Positions 45,619 through 55,236 of a stretch of 64,000 nt of DNA are shown piece by piece (positions within the stretch are counted from its first letter, which is position 1; every line of letters begins with the position of its first letter). The notes under the pieces were generated by a model. The model saw only the letters and a list, made by a program, of their open reading frames with translations. It had not been told where the DNA came from and searched no databases. The DNA is taken from NCBI GenBank assembly GCA_052084925.1, contig JBQDEV010000012.1, positions 42,278-106,277 on the forward strand, given 5' to 3'. Both the position numbers and the translations under genes were made by a program. Source of the stretch: CmP2 sp052084925 (GTDB lineage Bacteria > Actinomycetota > Actinomycetes > Actinomycetales > Micrococcaceae).

Positions 45619-45650
45619 CGGGGCGGACCACTGAAAAGTGATCCGCCCCG
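45619..45650. terminator. Bidirectional terminator between def and gap
   Basis: CGGGGCGGACCACT pairs with AGTGATCCGCCCCG (one mismatch or wobble) around GAAA, between convergent genes. Confidence 0.85.
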
Positions 45651-45672
45651 AGTCGTTGCTTCCCCGAAGGGG

Positions 45673-47124
<1,452 letters not shown>

Positions 47125-47291
47125 AGGTTTTCCTCCCTGACCGGCGACTCTGCCGATCGGTTCGTCAGCTTGTCCTCTCAGTCTAAACGTCACAACACGC
47201 CGTGGCCGCATTCTTCTACTCCGGGTCCTGGGCTACCGTGAAGACAGCGCTCCGCGCAGACCATCACCACGACAACGAAGGGCGGGTCATT

Positions 47292-47669
47292 ATGCCGAAC
47301 AAGTTCACGGTGGGCGCCGGGCTGATCACCGTTGTCGCCGGGCTGGCCGCCCTCGCCCTGATCCTGGACGCGCCGCGGACGGGTCTGACGCTGCTGGCCC
47401 TGGCCGTGGCCGGGCTGCCGCCGCTGCTGGTGTGGGGACTGCGCCGTCAGACTGTCCAGCTGCGCGCCGCTCAGACGGTCTCCCACGACGGCGACGCCGC
47501 CGCGCTCACCCTCCCCGCCGGGGATGAATCCGATGCGGTGGCTCAGCTGCGGCTGGTGATCGCCCAGCTCGCCGCCGAGGAAATTCAGCTGTCGGCGGCG
47601 CGCTCCCGCATGGAGGCACGGCTGACGGAGCTGGAACGGCGACTGTCGCCGGAATCCGACACGTCATGA
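47292..47669 (+). CDS. Small membrane protein with a coiled-coil end
   Basis: The 125-residue product has two transmembrane helices (about 6-26 and 30-50), a polar middle, and a C-terminal helix (about 83-118) whose heptad-like pattern suggests a coiled coil (LVIAQLAAEEIQLS, LTELERRL). It is not recognised. Its stop overlaps the ATG of the heparinase-like gene (ATGA), so the two are translated together. It could tether that soluble protein to the membrane, which is inference. Confidence 0.6.
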   Translation: MPNKFTVGAGLITVVAGLAALALILDAPRTGLTLLALAVAGLPPLLVWGLRRQTVQLRAAQTVSHDGDAAALTLPAGDESDAVAQLRLVIAQLAAEEIQLSAARSRMEARLTELERRLSPESDTS

Positions 47670-49423
47670 CTGCACCGGACCCCGACCCTTCCGGCGGCGC
47701 CGGCCGCCCTGGCGACGTCGACCCGCTCTCTCTGGATCGCACGGTCGGGCAGCGCCAGGCCTTCGGCAAGCACGCAGAGCGCCCGACCCACGCAGCCCAG
47801 CAGACCCAGCGCATCCTGGGCGGGGAGCTGGCCCTGCCCCCGCACCCGGTATGGAACGGCGATCTGCACGACTGGAGCGCGGACCCCTTCGGAGATCGGA
47901 ACTGGCAGTTCCAGTTCCACGCCCTGCGCTGGCTGAACCCCGTGCGCTGGCAGGGCCTCGACGGGGACGCGCAGGCACAGCGCTTCTGGCTGGACACGGT
48001 ACGTTCCTGGGCGCGGGCGAACATCCCCGCCTCGCGGGCGCCGTCGTCGTTCGCCTGGGTCGATATGGCCGATGGGCTGCGCGCCGTCGAGCTCAGCCTG
48101 GGTGCGGTACTGGTGCCCGACGACCAGGAGCACTGGTTCCGCACTGCCCTGGAATATCACCGCGACTGGCTGTCCGAGGAGCAGCACCTGGTGGGCGGCA
48201 ACCACGGGCTGTTCCAGCATCTGGGTCTGCTGCTGTCGGCTTCGGTGCTGCGCGACGGCGCCGGCCAGCAGCTGGCCCGGGACCGGCTGGAGGCTCAGCT
48301 GCGGGACGCCTTCGACGCTCAGGGGGTCAACGAGGAAGGCTCGGCCGCCTATCACCAGTCGAACCTGGTGTGGTGGACCCAGGCGGTGGCCCGGCTGCAG
48401 GCCGAGGGACTTGCCCTGGGCGACGACGCTGCACACCGACTGGAGCGGGCCGGAGCGGTGCTGGCCCAGCTGAGCATGCCCTTCGGGTATCTCCCCCAGA
48501 TCGGCGACTCGGTCCGCGCGAAGGTGCGCACCGGCCTGCACCCGCACGCCGATTTCGCCGCCACCCTGGGCAAGAAGGGGACGCGACCGGACCAGCGGAG
48601 ACTGCACGCCTCGCGCGGCCTCACCGTGCTGCGCAGCGGTTGGGGGCAGCACCGGGCCCTCAATCGGGAAACACAGGTGGTGGTGCGCCACGGTGCTGAG
48701 TTGCATCGGCACTCCCACCAGGATCGGCTCAGCATCCACTACGCCTCCGACGGGCTGCGCTGGTTGGTGGACGGCGGGTTCCACAGCTATCAGCACCACG
48801 ACCCGGTGCGCGACTTCCTGCGCTCGCGCTCCGCACACAATGTGCCGTACTTCCGGGAGCTGCCGTATCGCTCCCCCGGCGAGGTCCCGGTCGTGGCTGC
48901 CCGGTTCAGCGACGACGTCGACGAGCTGGTGCTAATCGACGACGGCCACACCGCGGGGTTGATCCAGCGCCGCATCGTGTACTGCCCGGGTCCCGACTGC
49001 CTGGTGGTGATCGATCAGGGACGTGCGGCGGTGTCGACCGCACTGGTGCAGCCCTGGCTGGTCGAGATCGGCGTCGACGTCGAGGTCCAACCGAACGCGG
49101 TGGTGCTGCGCGGCACCGTGAATCGGCGCACCCCAGGTGTGCGGATGCAATGGCTGCGCCCCGTGGAGCTGCACGCACACCGCGCGGTCGAGTCCGATCT
49201 GCGCGGCTGGGTGGGCACGGCGTGGAAGACCCAGGAGCCCGGCACTCTGGTGACCGCGAGCGCGTCCGGCTGGGAACCGACCCTGCCGGTGGTCATCGCC
49301 CCGGAGCTGGAGGCGCCGTTGGAGATCACCACACACGATGCGCTGGCCCTGGAACTGCGCCGCGGCGACCGACGGTGGCGGCTGAGCCTGGACGAGGGGG
49401 GCGCGCAACTGGAGTGCTCCTGA
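47666..49423 (+). CDS. Heparinase II/III-like polysaccharide lyase family protein
   Basis: The 585-residue protein follows the family layout. An alpha/alpha-toroid N-terminal half has GGNHGLFQHLGLL, VNEEGSAAYHQSN and FGYLPQIGDS. A beta-sandwich half opens with HRHSHQDRLSIHYAS and WLVDGGFHSYQ, near the expected metal and catalytic His/Tyr. It may cleave acidic polysaccharide such as alginate, heparosan or an exopolymer. It lacks a signal peptide, so it is either cytoplasmic or exported by another route. It is coupled to the small membrane protein upstream. The substrate is unknown. Confidence 0.78.
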   Translation: MTAPDPDPSGGAGRPGDVDPLSLDRTVGQRQAFGKHAERPTHAAQQTQRILGGELALPPHPVWNGDLHDWSADPFGDRNWQFQFHALRWLNPVRWQGLDGDAQAQRFWLDTVRSWARANIPASRAPSSFAWVDMADGLRAVELSLGAVLVPDDQEHWFRTALEYHRDWLSEEQHLVGGNHGLFQHLGLLLSASVLRDGAGQQLARDRLEAQLRDAFDAQGVNEEGSAAYHQSNLVWWTQAVARLQAEGLALGDDAAHRLERAGAVLAQLSMPFGYLPQIGDSVRAKVRTGLHPHADFAATLGKKGTRPDQRRLHASRGLTVLRSGWGQHRALNRETQVVVRHGAELHRHSHQDRLSIHYASDGLRWLVDGGFHSYQHHDPVRDFLRSRSAHNVPYFRELPYRSPGEVPVVAARFSDDVDELVLIDDGHTAGLIQRRIVYCPGPDCLVVIDQGRAAVSTALVQPWLVEIGVDVEVQPNAVVLRGTVNRRTPGVRMQWLRPVELHAHRAVESDLRGWVGTAWKTQEPGTLVTASASGWEPTLPVVIAPELEAPLEITTHDALALELRRGDRRWRLSLDEGGAQLECS

Positions 49424-49456
49424 CCCTGGAACGCTGAGCGGCGGGGGCCGTGGGGC

Positions 49457-49834
49457 GGGATGGAGCGGACATACGCCGGGTTCTGTCCCGGGGAGCCGTT
49501 GCCCGCTCCCCGGTGATGGCCATCCATCTAGGCGCGCCGTTGCCGACGCGCTCGAGCGACCAACCCGGATGCTCCGGCGAGCCGCCGTCAAGCACATCCT
49601 GTTCGGTCTTGCACCGGATGGGGTTTACCGAGCCGATCCAGTCACCTGGACCGCTGGTGGTCTCTTACACCACCCTTTCACCCTGACCCCGTGACGGGGC
49701 GGTCTACTTTCTGTGGCACTGTCCTGCGGGTTACCCCGAGTGGGCGTTACCCACCATCCTGCTCTGTGGTGCCCGGACGTTCCTCGTACCGTCACGACGC
49801 GCGTGCGGCACGCGGCCATCCGCCGCTCCATCCC
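49457..49834 (-). ncRNA. rnpB: RNase P RNA (bacterial type A)
   Basis: The ends form a perfect 12-bp P1 helix (GGGATGGAGCGG at 49834-49823 with CCGCTCCATCCC at 49468-49457). Conserved blocks are present in order on the minus strand: GAGGAACGTCCGGGC near 49790, the CACAGAAAGTAGACCGCC region, GGTAAGGGTGAAA-like GGTCAGGGTGAAAGGGTGG, GTAAACCCC, and the 3' AGAACCCGGCGTATG. Length is about 378 nt. It is the catalytic RNA that matures the 5' ends of tRNAs. It lies opposite to the heparinase-like and yaaA genes. Confidence 0.96.
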
Positions 49835-49891
49835 GGCATCCAGTCTACCGCCGATGCGTCACTCTGGCGGCGGTGCCCGGTGGCGAGCCGC

Positions 49892-49903
49892 TACAGTGGG
49901 GCT
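49892..49903 (+). promoter_or_regulatory. -10 box for leaderless yaaA mRNA
   Basis: TACAGT at 49892-49897 lies six bases before GTG 49904, with no ribosome site. Confidence 0.5.
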
Positions 49904-50707
49904 GTGCTCATTCTTCTCCCCCCTTCCGAAGGCAAGACGGCGCCCGCAACGGGTGCTCCCCTGGACCTCGATTCCCTGATGCTCCCGGAGCTCAGCGGGG
50001 AACGCCACACGTTGCTGGGCACCCTGGAATCTGTGTCTGGCACCCCGAATGCGCTCTCGGTTCTCGGCGTCGGAGAATCCTTGGCTGCGGAAGTGGAGGC
50101 CAATCTGCGCCTCACCACCAATCCGGCCGCCCCCGCCCACCGGATCTACACCGGGGTGCTCTACGACGCCCTGGACTACGCCAGCCTTGCGGAGGCGTCC
50201 CAGCGCCGGGGCCGGAATTCCGTGGTGATCTTCTCCGGTCTGTTCGGGGTCACCGGGCTGGCCGACCGGCTGCCCGCCTATCGGCTGTCGATGTCGGTGA
50301 AGCTGCCCGGCATCGGCCCGCTGGCGGCCTGGTGGCGACCGCGGCTGACTCCGGGGATGAACCTGTTGGCGTCGCACTCCGGAGTGGTCGTCGACTGTCG
50401 TTCAGGAGGCTACGCTGCCCAGTGGAAGTCGCCGGCACCGAAGACCCTGGCGGTGGACGTGTTCCAGCTGCGCGACGGCGAGCTGAAGGTGGTCTCGCAC
50501 TGGGCGAAGCACACCCGGGGTCGGGTGGCGCGTGCCCTGTTGCAGGCGGATGCGCGCCGGGTGCGCACCCCTCAGGCCGTGGTGGAGTACCTGGCGTGGG
50601 CGGGCGACGCCGAGAACCCAGAAGCTACAGATCGCTGGAGCGTCACCCATGTGCCCAGCCAAGGATCCAAGCCGGGGGTGCTGCGGGTGATCCTGCCCGG
50701 GGGCTGA
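49904..50707 (+). CDS. yaaA: YaaA/DUF328 peroxide-stress protein
   Basis: In E. coli YaaA lowers free iron and limits DNA and protein damage under peroxide. The 267-residue product begins LILLPPSEGKTAP, the family signature. It has YTGVLYDALDY, VVIFSGLFGVTGLADRLPAYRLSM and a positively charged C-terminal part, consistent with the DNA-binding fold reported for the family. GTG 49904 is chosen because of the -10 box; the frame upstream runs through rnpB and is not coding. It is convergent with the RNase HI-VOC gene. Confidence 0.9.
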   Translation: MLILLPPSEGKTAPATGAPLDLDSLMLPELSGERHTLLGTLESVSGTPNALSVLGVGESLAAEVEANLRLTTNPAAPAHRIYTGVLYDALDYASLAEASQRRGRNSVVIFSGLFGVTGLADRLPAYRLSMSVKLPGIGPLAAWWRPRLTPGMNLLASHSGVVVDCRSGGYAAQWKSPAPKTLAVDVFQLRDGELKVVSHWAKHTRGRVARALLQADARRVRTPQAVVEYLAWAGDAENPEATDRWSVTHVPSQGSKPGVLRVILPGG

Positions 50708-50727
50708 GGTATGTACCCCGGCAGGCC

Positions 50728-51681
50728 TTAATCGGCGACGAGCTCCACTTCGAATCCGTCGGGGGACTCCAGATAAGCCGCATAGTGTCGACGTCCCCCG
50801 GCGAAGGGGTGGCGGTCCGGGAACATCAGCGTGAAGCCGCGTTCCACCGCCGCCTCCGTCAACGCGTCGACGGCGTCACGGGGCCCGGCGTAGAAGGCGA
50901 GATGGTTCAGTCCCGGCTGGCGGCGCTCGTGCGGTGCGTCAGCGACGTCGGGACCGTGCTCGAGCACGATGTACTCCCCCGCCCCCTGGTAGCAGCTGCC
51001 CTCGGACCATTCCCCGCTGACCCGGTAACCGAGCTCGGTCAGCAGCCACCCCAGGGTGTCCCGGGCCCGGGCCAGGTCTGGGACCCAGATCTCCACGTGG
51101 TGCAGCCGTCCGACGCGCGGGGCTGACTCGTTCTCGACCCGCTCGGCGTCCCCGGTCGGATCGGCCGCGGGGCCGCCGTCAGTATCGGCGCCGTGCTGCA
51201 CGCTCAGCGCCGACCCCGCTTCGTTCCAGTCGGTACCGGAGGCACCGGCATCCATCGCCTCGTTCGAGAGGCGGTCGGCGTCTTTGTTCTGTTCCCGGGG
51301 GATCCATTCGAACCGCACCTGCCCGGGCGGCAGCACGGCGTGAGCGTCCAGGGCGAGTCGCTTCATGTCGGCGTGCTTGATCTTCCACCGCCCCGACATC
51401 TGCTCCACCACCAGCTTGGAGTCGAGCCGGGCCAGCACCTTCGCCTCCGGGTTGATACTGCGCGCCAGCGTCAGTCCCGCGATCAGTCCGGAGTACTCCG
51501 CCACGTTGTTGGAGGCGGTGCCCAGGGGCTTGGCCTCGATCGCCAGCAGCGCACCGGTGTCGGGATCACGCACCAGGGCGCCGTAACCGGCCACTCCGGG
51601 GTTGCCGCGGGAGCCGCCGTCGGCCTCCACGATCAGGTGCGCGGGTGCGGGGGTCACCGGGGCGTCGGGGGTGGGGCTCAT
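50728..51681 (-). CDS. RNase HI domain fused to a VOC (glyoxalase-like) domain
   Basis: Residues 12-145 are RNase HI, which cuts RNA in RNA-DNA hybrids: D21 (EADGGSRGNPG), E62 (NNVAEYSGL), D87 (ARLDSKLVV) and D136 (NKDADRLSNEA). A linker of ~45 polar residues follows. Residues 192-317 are a VOC fold: LHHVEIWVPDL with H194/H195, GLNHLAFYAG with H260, and the final SPDGFEVELV with the acidic ligand. In M. tuberculosis the same locus (Rv2228c) fuses RNase HI to a CobC-type phosphatase, so the partner has changed. The start is ATG 51681, ten bases after AGGA. It is operonic with the next two genes. Confidence 0.88.
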   Translation of the reverse strand: MSPTPDAPVTPAPAHLIVEADGGSRGNPGVAGYGALVRDPDTGALLAIEAKPLGTASNNVAEYSGLIAGLTLARSINPEAKVLARLDSKLVVEQMSGRWKIKHADMKRLALDAHAVLPPGQVRFEWIPREQNKDADRLSNEAMDAGASGTDWNEAGSALSVQHGADTDGGPAADPTGDAERVENESAPRVGRLHHVEIWVPDLARARDTLGWLLTELGYRVSGEWSEGSCYQGAGEYIVLEHGPDVADAPHERRQPGLNHLAFYAGPRDAVDALTEAAVERGFTLMFPDRHPFAGGRRHYAAYLESPDGFEVELVAD

Positions 51682-51743
51682 GCGGTGGCGTCCTGGCCTT
51701 TCAGAGGGGGTGCGGGTGTGGTGTCGACATGGAAGGGTCAAGG

Positions 51744-52475
51744 TCAGGAACGGATCAGCAGCGCGTCCGTCTCGGGGCAGCGGGCCACCTCGGTGGGGTC
51801 CAGGGCCTGGATCGCGTCGAGTTCCACCGGGGACAGCGCCATGCCCGAGGCCCCGGAGACGTTGCCCTCCAGGCGGGCCGCCCCAATTCCGCCGTTCCGC
51901 TCCCGCGCCCGGTCGTACGCGCTGGCCAGCGCCTCCGGCAGGCTCTCGGCCAGCTCGGCCCGCTGTTGGAGCAGGGCCTTGCCCCGGGCCGCCACCTGGT
52001 GCAACTCCTCGGTGACGGTCTGTTCGCGTTCGCTGGCCTGGTCCCGGGCGGTCTCGAGGCTGGCGCGTGCCGTGGTCAGCGCGTCCTCCGCGGTCTCGGC
52101 CGTCTCCATCGCTCCCAATTGGGTTTCCTCATGTTCCTGGAGCAGCGCCTCCAGGGTCTCGAGCTCGTGCCCCATGTTCTGCAGCTCTTTCGCTCCGCCC
52201 TGCCCTGCATCCAGTCGTGAGCGAGTCTGATCCCGACGTGCCTGGGTCTTCGCGGCCCGATCCTCTGCTGCCGTGAGTTCCGTGCGGGCGCTGTCGGCGG
52301 TCCGGGCGTGCTCGGCGTCCTCCGTTTCCAACGCGGTGACGCGAGCCCTCAGCTCGGCCAGCTGCTCGTCGGCGCGCAGTCGTGTCATCTGTGCGCGGGC
52401 TGCGTCGGTGTCGGAATCGAGTTGCTGTAGTTCCAGCAGCCGCTGCTGTTCCTCGAGGGTTGCGGTGAGTGCCAT
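51744..52475 (-). CDS. Coiled-coil protein of the C4-zinc-ribbon (CT398/Rv2229c) family, ribbon degenerate
   Basis: The 243-residue product is a long, charged coiled coil (about 1-185) followed by a short C-terminal domain. The relatives end in a zinc ribbon (CxxC ... LPPxEL ... CxxCGRILVR). Here the same frame is recognisable (NVSGASGMALSPVELDAI ... VARCPETDALLIRS), but three of the four cysteines are gone. The protein cannot hold that zinc site. ATG 52475 follows AAAGGAC. It sits between Nif3 and RNase HI as in Rv2228c-Rv2230c. Its function is unknown. Confidence 0.82.
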   Translation of the reverse strand: MALTATLEEQQRLLELQQLDSDTDAARAQMTRLRADEQLAELRARVTALETEDAEHARTADSARTELTAAEDRAAKTQARRDQTRSRLDAGQGGAKELQNMGHELETLEALLQEHEETQLGAMETAETAEDALTTARASLETARDQASEREQTVTEELHQVAARGKALLQQRAELAESLPEALASAYDRARERNGGIGAARLEGNVSGASGMALSPVELDAIQALDPTEVARCPETDALLIRS

Positions 52476-52549
52476 CGTCGCGTCCTTTCTCGTTGCTGCT
52501 TGGTCTGCCTGCACTGCCGGAGTTGTTTTCGCAGTGTGCCCGGAAACGC

Positions 52550-53443
52550 TCAGCGGCCGGGGGTCAGAATGAAGTCCCACGGGTCGGTGTTCACCGACGA
52601 GACGGCGCATTCCACCTCGTAGCCCCGGTCCGCGAGCGCCCGCTGGGTGGCCTCGGCGGCATCGGGCAGCCAGAGCCATTCGGAGGCGAAATGGGAGACA
52701 TCGATCAGATAGGGCCGGTCCCCCGTCAGTCCAGCGGCTTCGCGGGCTTCGGAGGCCGGGTGGTGCCGGAGATCGGCGGTCACATACACGTCAGCCTGGG
52801 CGGATCGCACGGCGTCGAACAGGGAATCGCCGGCACCGCCGCACACCGCCACCGTGGACACCAGCCCGCTGGGGTCGCCCGCCACCCGGACCCCGCCCGC
52901 AACGGAAGGCATGGCGGAGAAGACGGCGGTGGCGAAGTCCTGCAGTGTCTGGGCAGCGGGCAGCTCTCCGACCCGGCCGATCCCTTCCTCGTCCAATCCG
53001 GCGCTGGCCTGCTGCAGCGGCCGGACGTCCTGCAGGTCGAGGATCCGGGCGATGACATCGGACACCCCGCCCACCGCGGAATCGGCGTTGGTGTGTGCGG
53101 TGACCAAGGCGCATCCCGATTCGACCAGGGTGTGGATCAGCCGACCTTTGAATCCGGTGGCCGCCACGGAGTGCACGGGCGAGAGTAACAGGGGGTGGTG
53201 AGTGATCAGCAGGTCGGCGGCGTGGTGCACAGCCTCGTCTGCCACAGCCTGCACCGGATCGACCGCCCAATGGATGCGGCGGATCGGCGCCTCGGGCCGA
53301 CCCGCCACCAACCCCGTCGCGTCCCAGTCCTGGGTCAGTGCGGAGGGCCAGAGCTCCTCGAGCGCCTCCAGCACCTCGGACAGGCGTGGGGCTCGCGCGT
53401 CGTCGGGACGGTGGTTCCTGCTCGACGAAGATTCGACAGTCAT
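52550..53443 (-). CDS. Nif3-like dinuclear metal centre hexameric protein
   Basis: This 297-residue protein belongs to the Nif3/YbgI (GTP cyclohydrolase I type 2 homologue) family. Likely metal ligands are in LITHHPLLLSP, ALVTAHTNADSAVGG and DVSHFASEWLW. QDWDATGL replaces the usual DNxGL stretch. The cellular role is unsettled; roles in DNA repair or nucleotide/folate chemistry have been proposed for relatives. ATG 53443 is used because the upstream frame is basic and not conserved. It is first gene of the three-gene set with the coiled-coil and RNase HI genes, and divergent from msrA. Confidence 0.88.
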   Translation of the reverse strand: MTVESSSSRNHRPDDARAPRLSEVLEALEELWPSALTQDWDATGLVAGRPEAPIRRIHWAVDPVQAVADEAVHHAADLLITHHPLLLSPVHSVAATGFKGRLIHTLVESGCALVTAHTNADSAVGGVSDVIARILDLQDVRPLQQASAGLDEEGIGRVGELPAAQTLQDFATAVFSAMPSVAGGVRVAGDPSGLVSTVAVCGGAGDSLFDAVRSAQADVYVTADLRHHPASEAREAAGLTGDRPYLIDVSHFASEWLWLPDAAEATQRALADRGYEVECAVSSVNTDPWDFILTPGR

Positions 53444-53525
53444 AGCCCCATTCTTGCACCTCCCCCGTCTCGGACGCGGTGAGGCTCTCAGGAATGTTCC
53501 GTCACCCCGGTGACTTGTACTGGGT

Positions 53526-54086
53526 GTGAACATTCTGAATCGACAGACGCCCGAGACCGACACGGTCGAGTTCGACCTGGCCGGAGGTTGCTTCTGGTGT
53601 CAGGACGCCATCTACCGGAAGGTCCGCGGGGTCAGCTTCGTGGAGTCCGGCTACACCGGTGGCGCCTGGCCGAATCCCCACTATGACGCCGTGTGCACCG
53701 GTCAGACCGGTCATGCCGAAGCAGTGCGCGTGCGCTTCGACCCCGCCGTCGTGCCCGCCGAGGTCATCCTCGACATCTTCTTCGCCTCCCACGACCCGAC
53801 CACCCTGAACCGTCAGGGCTACGACGTGGGAACGCAGTACCGCTCGGCCATGTTCCCGCGGGACACGTCCCAGGAACAGGTCTTCCGCGAGGCCATCGAG
53901 CGCGCTCAGGAACTGTGGCCCGCACCGATCGTCACGGCACTGGAGCAGCCTGCGACCTGGTACCCGGCCGAGGACATCCACCAGGACTTTTACCGCAAGC
54001 GCCCCGACGTCGGCTACTGCCAGGTCATCATCAACCCCAAGCTGGCCCGAGTGCGTCAACATTACTCGGCGTGGCTGGAGACATGA
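53526..54086 (+). CDS. msrA: Peptide methionine-S-sulfoxide reductase
   Basis: MsrA repairs methionine-S-sulfoxide in proteins. The 186-residue product has the active-site GCFWC motif with nucleophile C22, ESGYTGG, GHAEAVRVRFDP and the PAEDIHQDFY segment. A recycling Cys lies near the C-terminus (GYCQVIINPK). GTG 53526 begins the frame and no ribosome site is seen, so it may be leaderless. It is divergent from nif3 and lies 90 bases before cysK. Confidence 0.95.
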   Translation: MNILNRQTPETDTVEFDLAGGCFWCQDAIYRKVRGVSFVESGYTGGAWPNPHYDAVCTGQTGHAEAVRVRFDPAVVPAEVILDIFFASHDPTTLNRQGYDVGTQYRSAMFPRDTSQEQVFREAIERAQELWPAPIVTALEQPATWYPAEDIHQDFYRKRPDVGYCQVIINPKLARVRQHYSAWLET

Positions 54087-54176
54087 CGTTCAGGGGCGCC
54101 ACCGCCTAGATTGGACCAGTGGACACTCTGTGCGACAGCACACTTGCACCATCTCTTATCTGAAAGGACCTCATTC

Positions 54177-55112
54177 ATGGCCTCTCTGCTCAACAACATC
54201 ACCGAAGCCGTCGGCGGCACCCCGCTGGTCCGCCTGAACCGGGTGGGTCAGGACCTGCCGGGCACCATCGCCGTGAAGGTAGAGTTTTACAACCCGGCGA
54301 ACTCGGTGAAGGACCGCATCGGTGTGGCGATCGTCGACGCCGCCGAGAAGTCCGGGCAGCTCAAGCCCGGCGGCACCATCGTGGAGGGCACCTCGGGCAA
54401 CACCGGGATCGCCCTGGCCATGGTGGGCGCGGCCCGAGGATACCGTGTGGTGCTGACCATGCCCGAGACCATGTCCAACGAGCGCCGGGTCATGCTGCGC
54501 GCCTACGGCGCCGAGATCGTGCTGACCCCGGGCGCCGATGGCATGCGCGGGGCGGTGGAGAAGGCTCAGCAGATCGTGGCCGAATCCGACAACGCCATCT
54601 GGGCTCAACAGTTCGCCAATGAGGCCAACGTCGCCTCCCATTACGAGACCACCGGCCCGGAGATTTGGGACGCCACCGACGGCGCCGTGGACATCCTGGT
54701 CTCGGGCATCGGCACCGGCGGCACCATCACCGGCGCCGGTCGGTACCTGCAGGAGCAGAAGAGCGAGGTTAAGGCGGTCGCCGTCGAGCCGGCCGACTCC
54801 CCCATCCTTTCCGGTGGCAACCCCGGACCCCACAAGATCCAGGGCATCGGTGCCAACTTCGTTCCTGAGGTCCTGGACACCGAGGTCTACTCCGAGGTCT
54901 ACACGGCCACCCTCGAGGAGTCCGTGGCCGCAGCCCGCGATCTGGGCGTCAAGGAAGGCATCCTCGGCGGTATCTCCACCGGGGCCATCATCGCCGCCGC
55001 CCTGGACCAGGCCAGCCGGGAGGAGAACCGCGACAAGCTCATCGTCGCCATCGTTCCTGACTTCGGTGAGCGCTACATCTCCACCGTGCTCTACGAGGAC
55101 ATCCGCGGCTGA
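54177..55112 (+). CDS. cysK: Cysteine synthase (O-acetylserine sulfhydrylase)
   Basis: This PLP enzyme makes cysteine from O-acetylserine and sulfide. The 311-residue product has the PLP lysine in NPANSVKDRIG, the substrate loop TSGNTGIALA, the phosphate-binding GIGTGGTITG, and the Ser near the pyridine ring in GISTGA. The start is ATG 54177 after GAAAGGACC. It is followed by cysE, which supplies O-acetylserine. A perfect hairpin between them may reduce read-through. Confidence 0.96.
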   Translation: MASLLNNITEAVGGTPLVRLNRVGQDLPGTIAVKVEFYNPANSVKDRIGVAIVDAAEKSGQLKPGGTIVEGTSGNTGIALAMVGAARGYRVVLTMPETMSNERRVMLRAYGAEIVLTPGADGMRGAVEKAQQIVAESDNAIWAQQFANEANVASHYETTGPEIWDATDGAVDILVSGIGTGGTITGAGRYLQEQKSEVKAVAVEPADSPILSGGNPGPHKIQGIGANFVPEVLDTEVYSEVYTATLEESVAAARDLGVKEGILGGISTGAIIAAALDQASREENRDKLIVAIVPDFGERYISTVLYEDIRG

Positions 55113-55138
55113 CGTCGCAGCATTCCTGGAATACTGAC

Positions 55139-55175
55139 AACGTGCCCGCTGTTGCACCACAACAGCGGGCACGTT
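55139..55175. terminator. Perfect 16-bp hairpin between cysK and cysE
   Basis: AACGTGCCCGCTGTTG and its exact complement enclose CACCA and are followed by CGCGTTCG. It is a terminator or attenuator for cysK; cysE would then need read-through or its own promoter. Confidence 0.7.
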
Positions 55176-55236
55176 CGCGTTCGACACGTGTTTCGCGAAC
55201 CGACATCACTCATCGGCAGGTAGGCGAAAGGCAAGC

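Noticed and set aside
49440..49900. Protein-coding frames through 49450-49900
   Set aside because: The region is fully explained by rnpB, with a 12-bp P1 helix and conserved RNase P RNA blocks.
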